Positions 5,647-10,639 of a stretch of DNA of 10,639 nucleotides are shown here, piece by piece. Each line of letters starts with the position of its first letter. The first letter of the stretch is position 1. The DNA is from Lachnospiraceae bacterium UBA4348 (GTDB lineage Bacteria; Bacillota; Clostridia; Lachnospirales; Lachnospiraceae), in NCBI GenBank assembly GCA_002394165.1, contig DGTA01000145.1, forward strand, positions 1 through 10,639, read 5' to 3'. A model generated the notes under the pieces. It did not search any database. It was not told the origin of the DNA and saw only the letters and a program-made list of their open reading frames with translations. The translations under genes and the position numbers were made by a program.

Positions 5647-7550
5647 AAACAGATGAATTTCTTCTGATGCTCTATCCGGCCGTCTGGCTGTGGATCACTT
5701 TTTCCGGGGTATGCGTATCGAAAAAACGCGTATCCCCGGATTTTCTGCGTCTTGAACAGTCAAAGATGATCCGCGCCTGGGCATGCCTTGGCATCATCCT
5801 GCATCACCTGGTGCAGCAGGTCTCCGTTTACGGAATGTACGGCAAAGGCCCTGTCACTGTCCTGAACTACTGCGGTATCTTATTTACCTCTCTCTTCTTT
5901 TTCTTTTCCGGTTACGGGCTCCTAATCAATTATATGTCAAGGCCGGACTACCTGGAGGGCTTCCTTCAAAAACGTCTTCCCTCCGTCCTGATCCCGTTCT
6001 GGGTGATCAACGCACTTGGAATATGCTTAAACAGGTTCGTGTACGGGATCCGCAGCACCCCTTCTGAGACGGTCAGCGACCTGACGGGATTTACTCTTAT
6101 CAACAGCAACGGATGGTTCATCATTGAGATCGTGATCCTATACCTGCTCTTCTGGGCGCTCTTCACCCTGATCCCGAATAGAAATGCCGCCCTGGCGATT
6201 CTTTGCGCATCAATGCTTATTATCATCCGGTATGCGTTCTTCAGGGAACATGATCCGGCAGGCGCCAAGTCCCACTGGTTCCGCGGCGAGTGGTGGTACA
6301 ATTCCACCATCACCTTTATCTTTGGACTGCTCTTTGCAAGATTCCGGGACAGGCTCACTGCCTTTTTTACAAAGCATTATGCCGCCTCAGCAGCTGTTTC
6401 CGCGGTTCTTTTCGCCGTCACATTCCTTCTGAGCATTTACACAGTCGATCATTACGGTTATTACTCTGGGTACGATATCATAGGCGCAGCGAAATACCGG
6501 CCGGCTTTCATCACACTCTGCGCACAGTCGGCCGCCTGCCTTTCATTTACAGCGTTTGTCGTTCTGCTCAACATGCGCATCATACTCCGAAGCAAAGCCC
6601 TTCAGTATCTTGCCGGGATCACCACTGAGCTTTTCCTGATCCACGGCTATTTTGTGAACCGGGTCTTTGGCGGAATACGCATGCCCGATCCACTGCGGTT
6701 CGGCGTCGTGATCATCTGCAGCATTGCTTTTACAGCTCTCATCTCACCTGTTGTCAGGCGGATCACGGACTCAGTCACCTCTTATCTTTCGCCCCGCCCG
6801 GTATCCTTTGAAACACTGGAGTACCTCGCAGCGGTCCGGAAAAAAGAAAAGCGGTTAAAGATCATTCGCGCTCTCCTCCTCTGCTTTGCAGCTGGCGGCG
6901 TTCTCACCCTGATCTGGCTCAATTTCGGAAGACACCTGATCGCCGGACAGGAATACGATCATGAAATGAAAACGCTCCGCTCCTCCTCGATCGGAGATGA
7001 AGTCTTCTTCGGACACTTTGAGACAGATCCCTCCAGGCCCGGCACCGAGCGTCTCCCCTGGCTGGTAATCGACCGCAATGATAACAAGGTATGCCTGATC
7101 ACCCGGCAGGGAATCGCCGGCAGCAGCTATCACCGGAAACATATGGCTGTCAGCTGGGAGAATTCGAATCTGCGCGAAATGCTTCGCGATAAGAGATTTA
7201 CAGCTATATTCAGCCGGTATGAAGCAGAGAGCCTGATCCCGGCCGAAGGGGACCTGATGACGCTGCTTACTCCGAAACAGGCTGAGAGCCTGTTCTCCTC
7301 AGATAAGGACAGGGAGCTTTCGATCACGCCGGCAGCGCAGCTGCAGGGAACCAATATCAATACGATGAGCAAACATCATGAATGGGATATGAAAGGCTAC
7401 CGCTCTTCCTGGTGGTGGCTCAGAGGAGAAGGCGAGGAGATCACAGCCCCGATCGTGACCACAGACGGAACCATCTCCCTTTCAGAAAAGACAGTCAATA
7501 AACCCGGCGGAGCCGTCCGGCCGGTCATATGGGTGGACCTGGGACAATGA
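5643..7550 (+). CDS. Acyltransferase 3 family membrane protein fused to a DUF6273-like domain
   Basis: A 635-residue two-part protein. Residues 1-380 form a multi-helix membrane domain of the acyltransferase-3 (OafA/NodX-like) type, which transfers acyl groups to surface sugars or lipids. It shows SKMIRAWACLGIILHHLVQQ (40-59) with the family's essential His (His54/His55), the FFFFSGYGL block (85-93) and FLQKRLPSVLIPFWV (107-121). After a basic linker, a further helix at about 407-427 leads to a non-membrane C-terminal domain (about 448-633). That part, with LPWLVIDRNDNKVCLITRQG (471-490), SWENSNLREML (504-514), ITPAAQ (561-566), SSWWWLRG (588-595) and the closing VRPVIWVDL, looks like DUF6273, a domain common in surface proteins of Clostridia. 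It probably faces outside. The start overlaps the Arc-like stop by 4 bp, and its stop overlaps the next start. The acceptor and the role of the second domain are unknown. Confidence 0.85.
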   Translation: MKTDEFLLMLYPAVWLWITFSGVCVSKKRVSPDFLRLEQSKMIRAWACLGIILHHLVQQVSVYGMYGKGPVTVLNYCGILFTSLFFFFSGYGLLINYMSRPDYLEGFLQKRLPSVLIPFWVINALGICLNRFVYGIRSTPSETVSDLTGFTLINSNGWFIIEIVILYLLFWALFTLIPNRNAALAILCASMLIIIRYAFFREHDPAGAKSHWFRGEWWYNSTITFIFGLLFARFRDRLTAFFTKHYAASAAVSAVLFAVTFLLSIYTVDHYGYYSGYDIIGAAKYRPAFITLCAQSAACLSFTAFVVLLNMRIILRSKALQYLAGITTELFLIHGYFVNRVFGGIRMPDPLRFGVVIICSIAFTALISPVVRRITDSVTSYLSPRPVSFETLEYLAAVRKKEKRLKIIRALLLCFAAGGVLTLIWLNFGRHLIAGQEYDHEMKTLRSSSIGDEVFFGHFETDPSRPGTERLPWLVIDRNDNKVCLITRQGIAGSSYHRKHMAVSWENSNLREMLRDKRFTAIFSRYEAESLIPAEGDLMTLLTPKQAESLFSSDKDRELSITPAAQLQGTNINTMSKHHEWDMKGYRSSWWWLRGEGEEITAPIVTTDGTISLSEKTVNKPGGAVRPVIWVDLGQ

Positions 7551-8482
7551 AAAGAACGATCTCTTATACGATAAGCAAAGAAAATACCGACATTAAGATC
7601 AGCACCTTTCTGCGAAGAAAAGGCTTCTCGCGCCAGTGCCTGATCGAGCTGAAAAAATACGAGGACTCCGTGTTCCTGAACGGAGTCCCGAAGCATTTTG
7701 ACACGCTGCTCTCTATTGGCGACGAGCTGAAGGTCTTCATCCGCGAAAAGCCGGCAGCTATCATTAAAGCATCCGATCTTCCCGTGAATATCATTTACGA
7801 GGACGAAGATCTCCTGGTCGTCAACAAGGCGGCCGGTATGCCGGTGCATCCTTCCTTTCACAATGAGGATAATTCACTGGCCAATGCCCTGGCCTGGCAC
7901 TACAAAGCACAGGCAAAGGACTTTGCTTTCCGCTGCAGCAACCGGCTGGACCGCGACACTTCGGGACTTACGATCGTCTCAAAGCACTATGTCAGCGCTG
8001 CCATGATCTCACAGATGGGCGCCCGGCGTGAGATCAGCCGGGAATACCTGGCGATCGCCGCCGGGCAGGTCACTCCGGAGGAAGGCACCATCGACGCGCC
8101 TCTTGGCAGAAAAGATACCAGCCTCATCGAGCGGTTTGTCGATCCGCAGCACGGGGAAAGAGCGGTGACCCATTACCGGGTGCTCTCTCACTTTCCACCG
8201 GGAACTGCCGGCATAAAAGAAGGGTACACCCTGCTCCGCGTCAGGCTGGAGACAGGGCGCACCCATCAGATCCGTGTCCATATGCAGTATCTGGGACATC
8301 CCCTCCTGGGAGATCCACTGTACGGAGATATTACCGCGGGTGAAGATGCCGCGCTGATCAGCCGGCAGGCGCTGCACGCATACCGGCTTTCCTTTACCCA
8401 CCCCATCACCGGGGCAGCACTCGAGTTTGAAGCCCCTCTTCCGGAGGATATGCTCCGTCTCGTCAGTGCCACTTGTAACTGA
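7547..8482 (+). CDS. RluA-family 23S rRNA/tRNA pseudouridine synthase
   Basis: A 311-residue enzyme that isomerises uridine to pseudouridine in RNA. An S4-like RNA-binding part (about residues 13-66) precedes the catalytic domain. Key blocks are IIYEDEDLLVVNKAAGMPVHP (82-102), NRLDRDTSGL (132-141) with catalytic Asp135, REYLAI (165-170) and the late motif LETGRTHQIRVHM (234-246) followed by GDPLYGD. The first residue of the usual HRLD motif is Asn (Asn132), as I recall from a clade of Bacillota enzymes. The start at 7547 is chosen because its ATGA overlaps the upstream stop and gives a natural MKRTI beginning; an ATG at 7529 in the same frame would add six residues inside the upstream gene. 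It ends the operon. The target uridine cannot be told from sequence. Its 3' end overlaps the convergent NSS gene by 20 bp. Confidence 0.92.
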   Translation: MKRTISYTISKENTDIKISTFLRRKGFSRQCLIELKKYEDSVFLNGVPKHFDTLLSIGDELKVFIREKPAAIIKASDLPVNIIYEDEDLLVVNKAAGMPVHPSFHNEDNSLANALAWHYKAQAKDFAFRCSNRLDRDTSGLTIVSKHYVSAAMISQMGARREISREYLAIAAGQVTPEEGTIDAPLGRKDTSLIERFVDPQHGERAVTHYRVLSHFPPGTAGIKEGYTLLRVRLETGRTHQIRVHMQYLGHPLLGDPLYGDITAGEDAALISRQALHAYRLSFTHPITGAALEFEAPLPEDMLRLVSATCN

Positions 8483-9800
8483 TCAGTCCGTACACATAGA
8501 CGATCAGGATTCCTGCGGGGACAATAAACTGAAACAGGGGGCGGAGCCATTTTCCGATCTTCAGTCCCCTGCCCTCATTGGCCTCCTCCAGCAGCCGGTC
8601 CCATCCCCAGCCGCGGCGGCTGCAGCAGAACAGGGCAAGGATCATCGAACCGAGCGGGAGCAGGTTTGTCGAGACGATAAAATCCCACAGATCCATCCAG
8701 GTGCTCTCCGGCGAGAACGGGTGGAACTTCCAAACACTAAAGCCAAGAGCGGTCGTAAGCGAAAGCAGCCAGATTACGATCCCGCACACGATGCTTCCTG
8801 CGGGCCGGCTCCATCCGGTCAGCTCCCTCACCATCGCCAGAATATTTTCACAAACGCCCAGCACGGTTGACATGGCCGCGAAGACCATGAACAGGAAAAA
8901 CGCGGTGCCCCACCAGCGGCCTCCCGGCATGTGGGCAAACACGTTCGCCATCGTATCAAACAGAAGGCTCGGTCCGGAGGTCACTTCAAGTTTATAAGCA
9001 AAACAGGCCGGAAAAATAATGAGTCCGGCGATCACTGCAACCAGTGTATCCAGAACGATCACATGGATCGCCTCACCGGCCAGGGAATGACCTTTATCGA
9101 TATAGCTCCCGAAGATCGCCATGCCTCCGATGCCGACGGAGAGCGTAAAGAAAGCCTGGTTCATCGCTCCCACCGCCACTTCTCCGTTGAACTTCGACAG
9201 ATCAGGGACCAGATAGAAAGACAGTCCTTCCTTCGCTGACGGCAGCATCAGGCTGTGCACGGCCAAGATCAGCAGCAGAACCAGCAGAGAGATCATCATC
9301 ACTTTGGTGACTCTCTCCAGGCCGCTTTGCAGATCAAAGCTTAAGATCAGGAAAGCAGCTGCGATAGTCACCGTAAGTGCAGTCACGTTTATGCCGGTAT
9401 TCCGGGTCATTTCAACAAAGCCGAGCGACTGCGTCTTTCCCGCCGCAAAACAGTAGAAATAGTACAGCATCCAGCCGGCCACCACTGTATAAAAAGCCAT
9501 CAGAGCCACATTCCCAAACAGGGAGACGTATCCCCAGATATGCCACCGGCTGCCTTTCTTCTCCAGCTTCCCGAACATCTTTACGGGACTTGTCTGCGCC
9601 GCTCTTCCCACGGAGAATTCCATGATCAGGACCGGCAGTCCGAGCACTGCCAGGAAAAGAATATAAAGCACCATGAAACTTCCGCCGCCGTACTGCCCGC
9701 ACATCCAGGGAAATTTCCATACATTACCGCATCCGATCGCACATCCGGCAGACAGCATGATAAAACCAAGCCTGCTGCCGAGCCGTTCTCTGTTCTTCAT
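8463..9800 (-). CDS. Neurotransmitter:sodium symporter (NSS/SNF, LeuT fold) amino-acid transporter
   Basis: A 445-residue sodium-coupled amino-acid importer of the inner membrane. The helix-1 signature AIGCGNVWKFPWMCGQYGGGS (residues 21-41) contains the unwound substrate and sodium site, with Asn26 in the position of LeuT Asn27. The helix-6 block NQAFFTLSVGIGGMAIFGSY (214-233) and the helix-8 region FAAMSTVLGVCENI (307-320) are also typical. The length and number of hydrophobic segments fit the 11-helix bacterial type (MhsT/Tyt1-like) rather than the 12-helix LeuT type. Helix 1 is unusually rich in cysteine (Cys20, Cys24, Cys34). The start follows AGGAAGG. It has its own -10 box and an inverted repeat upstream, after the terminator of the preceding unit, so it appears to be transcribed alone. 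Substrate unknown; hydrophobic or aromatic amino acids are common in the family. Confidence 0.93.
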   Translation of the reverse strand: MKNRERLGSRLGFIMLSAGCAIGCGNVWKFPWMCGQYGGGSFMVLYILFLAVLGLPVLIMEFSVGRAAQTSPVKMFGKLEKKGSRWHIWGYVSLFGNVALMAFYTVVAGWMLYYFYCFAAGKTQSLGFVEMTRNTGINVTALTVTIAAAFLILSFDLQSGLERVTKVMMISLLVLLLILAVHSLMLPSAKEGLSFYLVPDLSKFNGEVAVGAMNQAFFTLSVGIGGMAIFGSYIDKGHSLAGEAIHVIVLDTLVAVIAGLIIFPACFAYKLEVTSGPSLLFDTMANVFAHMPGGRWWGTAFFLFMVFAAMSTVLGVCENILAMVRELTGWSRPAGSIVCGIVIWLLSLTTALGFSVWKFHPFSPESTWMDLWDFIVSTNLLPLGSMILALFCCSRRGWGWDRLLEEANEGRGLKIGKWLRPLFQFIVPAGILIVYVYGLISYKWH

Positions 9801-9843
9801 CCAAATTCCTTCCTAAATCTCACGTCTTCAGATATCCTATCAC

Positions 9844-9872
9844 ATTATATGCGCCAAATGCAGTTTTGGCCA
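9844..9872 (-). promoter_or_regulatory. Probable promoter of the NSS transporter with an internal inverted repeat
   Basis: A perfect TATAAT lies on the minus strand at 9844-9849; at 17-bp spacing the -35 would be the weak TGGCCA (9867-9872). Between them is the inverted repeat GCCAAA-N6-TTTGGC (9853-9870), in the usual place and size for a repressor or activator site. The -10 is strong; the operator is inferred. Confidence 0.55.
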
Positions 9873-9882
9873 GACAGCCCTG

Positions 9883-9905
9883 AAAAAAGCAGGCCGCCGG
9901 CCTGC
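9883..9905 (-). terminator. Rho-independent terminator after the TetR-like fragment gene
   Basis: GCAGGCC (9889-9895) and GGCCTGC (9899-9905) form a perfect 7-bp GC-rich stem with a 3-nt loop, followed on the minus strand by six T (9883-9888). It lies 9 bp beyond the stop at 9914 and closes the zinc-ribbon/TetR-like unit. Confidence 0.92.
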
Positions 9906-9913
9906 CGAGACAA

Positions 9914-10153
9914 CTATATAACTGAAAAGGAAACACTTGCCTGTCCACGTTCATCCCGCGTGCCTGTAAGGACGATCGTTGTTTTTCCGTCATCAATATG
10001 GTACTCTTCCCGGACTCTCCTGCCGGGCGGTGCGGCCAGAAGCATTTTATGGAAATCCGCCGTGATTCCGGGCATAACGGTCATGAACAGACGCATGCCC
10101 TCTTTCTCTCCGTATCGCTCCTTCAGTTTTTCGATCACCTGTGTATTATCCAT
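9914..10153 (-). CDS. Possible separate small protein from an internal start (79 aa, unknown)
   Basis: Within the TetR-like reading frame, AGGAG (10160-10164) stands 6 nt before an ATG at 10153 (another ATG sits 3 nt nearer). Translation from it would yield only the non-TetR tail, beginning MDNTQVIEKLKERYGEKEG. This is mostly charged, with a helical first half and a strand-rich end (TTIVLTGT, ASVSFSVI), no membrane segment and no motif I recognise. Listed as an alternative reading: it is either the C-terminal part of the longer protein or the real surviving gene next to a TetR relic. Confidence 0.35.
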   Translation of the reverse strand: MDNTQVIEKLKERYGEKEGMRLFMTVMPGITADFHKMLLAAPPGRRVREEYHIDDGKTTIVLTGTRDERGQASVSFSVI

Positions 10154-10294
10154 CATAAACTCCTGCCGCCTTAATCCTTCCGCGATCTCACTCATCGGGC
10201 TCTTCTTATAGGTGTTCTGTGAAAACGCATGAAATCCGGCATTCAGGATCGCTGCTTGTTTCTCTTTGGGCAGGAAATAAAACTTTGGATTCAT
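9914..10294 (-). CDS. Truncated TetR-type regulator running in frame into an unrecognised 79-residue tail
   Basis: Residues 1-39 are a clear TetR-family N-terminus: MNPKFYFLPKEKQ, then NAGFHAFSQNTYKKSPMSEIAE. In intact relatives this is followed by the second half of the helix-turn-helix (of the form EAGISKxLLFxYF) and a ligand-binding domain of about 150 residues. Here the match stops at SEIAE and continues as GLRRQEF, then a tail from MDNTQVIEKLKERYGEKEG to the end that I do not recognise. The protein therefore cannot bind DNA as a normal TetR regulator. The start at 10294 is set by AGGAGG (10301-10306) with 6-nt spacing; it lies 1 bp after the stop of the zinc-ribbon gene, so the two are coupled. 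A second AGGAG (10160-10164) precedes an ATG at 10153, which could start a separate 79-residue protein. Either a deletion relic or a gene fusion. Confidence 0.6.
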   Translation of the reverse strand: MNPKFYFLPKEKQAAILNAGFHAFSQNTYKKSPMSEIAEGLRRQEFMMDNTQVIEKLKERYGEKEGMRLFMTVMPGITADFHKMLLAAPPGRRVREEYHIDDGKTTIVLTGTRDERGQASVSFSVI

Positions 10295-10295
10295 C

Positions 10296-10639
10296 TCAAG
10301 CCTCCTCATCGCCTCCCCAGACCTCTACGCAGAATCCTTTGTGCCTGCATTGAGTGCAGGTAAGCTTACGGGTGGAAGGAGTGTGATTTGCCCAGAATGC
10401 CTCTTTGAGTGTGGGTTTGAAAACCTCGTGGCATTCAGGACAAATGTATTTTACATGATTGAAGTAGTACCGGGTGACCAGTATTCCCCAGGGAACAGCC
10501 ACAAGTACCCAGATGATCAGCGGCCACCATATCCCTTTAATGATACCAAAAATGATGGAAAACCATTGCAGCGCCGTAACCGGGATTCCGGTCAGGATCA
10601 TCATGAGACGCATTTTTTTCAGTTTTTTCTTGCCTTCCA
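10296..10639 (-). CDS. Small membrane protein with cytoplasmic-type zinc ribbon (5' end probably outside window)
   Basis: A membrane-anchored zinc-ribbon protein of unknown function. Counting from the ATG at 10613 (105 residues), two hydrophobic stretches (about residues 12-26 and 28-46) precede a ribbon with CPEC (58-61) and CTQC (86-89), plus Cys95, joined by FKPTLKEAFWANHTP. The two CxxC pairs should hold one zinc ion. The reading frame stays open past 10613 to the window edge. The upstream codons give a basic segment (EGKKKLKK) fitting the positive-inside rule, the ATG at 10613 has no ribosome site at normal distance, and bases 10638-10639 read as the TG of a possible start codon. The true start is therefore probably at or just beyond the edge. 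It is coupled to the TetR-like fragment, whose ribosome site lies in its last codons. Confidence 0.7.
   Translation of the reverse strand, partial: EGKKKLKKMRLMMILTGIPVTALQWFSIIFGIIKGIWWPLIIWVLVAVPWGILVTRYYFNHVKYICPECHEVFKPTLKEAFWANHTPSTRKLTCTQCRHKGFCVEVWGGDEEA

Noticed and set aside
8608..8622. Perfect inverted repeat CAGCCGC-G-GCGGCTG as a terminator of the pseudouridine synthase operon
   Set aside because: It is followed by no T-run on either strand and lies in the NSS coding region, where it follows from Arg/Gly/Cys codons.
1..10639. CRISPR array, tRNA/rRNA gene, insertion sequence or prophage attachment site
   Set aside because: No regularly spaced repeats, cloverleaf or rRNA segments, transposase or integrase motifs were seen.

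Overview
The window looks like chromosomal DNA from a low-to-mid GC (roughly half G+C) anaerobic member of the Bacillota, probably class Clostridia and possibly Lachnospiraceae. The grounds are near-perfect AGGAGG ribosome binding sites, sigma-70 type TTGACA/TATAAT promoters, the iron-sulfur enzyme CyuA, a DUF6273-like domain, an SPFH/Arc-like gene pair and compact operons. I see no phage, insertion sequence, tRNA, rRNA or CRISPR array.

Layout. (1) 1-759, minus strand: a hypoxanthine-DNA glycosylase gene followed by a Cys-type glutathione peroxidase cut by the window edge. (2) 784-3541, minus strand: an amino-acid degradation unit with a good promoter, a structured leader, cyuA (L-cysteine desulfidase / serine dehydratase-like), a DAACS-family transporter and a clear intrinsic terminator. 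(3) 3582-4293, minus strand: a stand-alone VanX-type D-Ala-D-Ala dipeptidase with its own -10 box. It is divergent from the next block, and no clear terminator separates it from the cyuA promoter. (4) 4335-8482, plus strand: a tightly coupled four-gene operon encoding an SPFH membrane protein, an Arc-like ribbon-helix-helix protein, an acyltransferase-3 membrane enzyme fused to a DUF6273-like domain, and an RluA-type pseudouridine synthase. Its promoter carries two copies of the palindrome TGATATCA exactly 11 bp apart over the -10 and start region, a plausible operator for the operon's own Arc-like protein. (5) 8463-9800, minus strand: an NSS (LeuT-fold) amino-acid transporter whose 3' end overlaps the pseudouridine synthase gene by 20 bp. 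Its promoter region contains an inverted repeat. (6) 9883-10639, minus strand: a small membrane zinc-ribbon protein, then a TetR-type regulator that is cut off inside its DNA-binding domain and runs in frame into an unrecognised tail, then a strong terminator.

Together the window pairs amino-acid uptake and breakdown (DAACS plus CyuA, NSS, and dipeptide hydrolysis by the VanX-like enzyme) with a membrane/envelope operon (SPFH, acyltransferase). The most interesting part is the SPFH-Arc-acyltransferase operon with its tandem operator. Other points of interest are the DAACS transporter, whose canonical cation-site and substrate-arginine positions are replaced, and the truncated TetR gene. All functional calls rest on motif recognition by eye, not on database searches.
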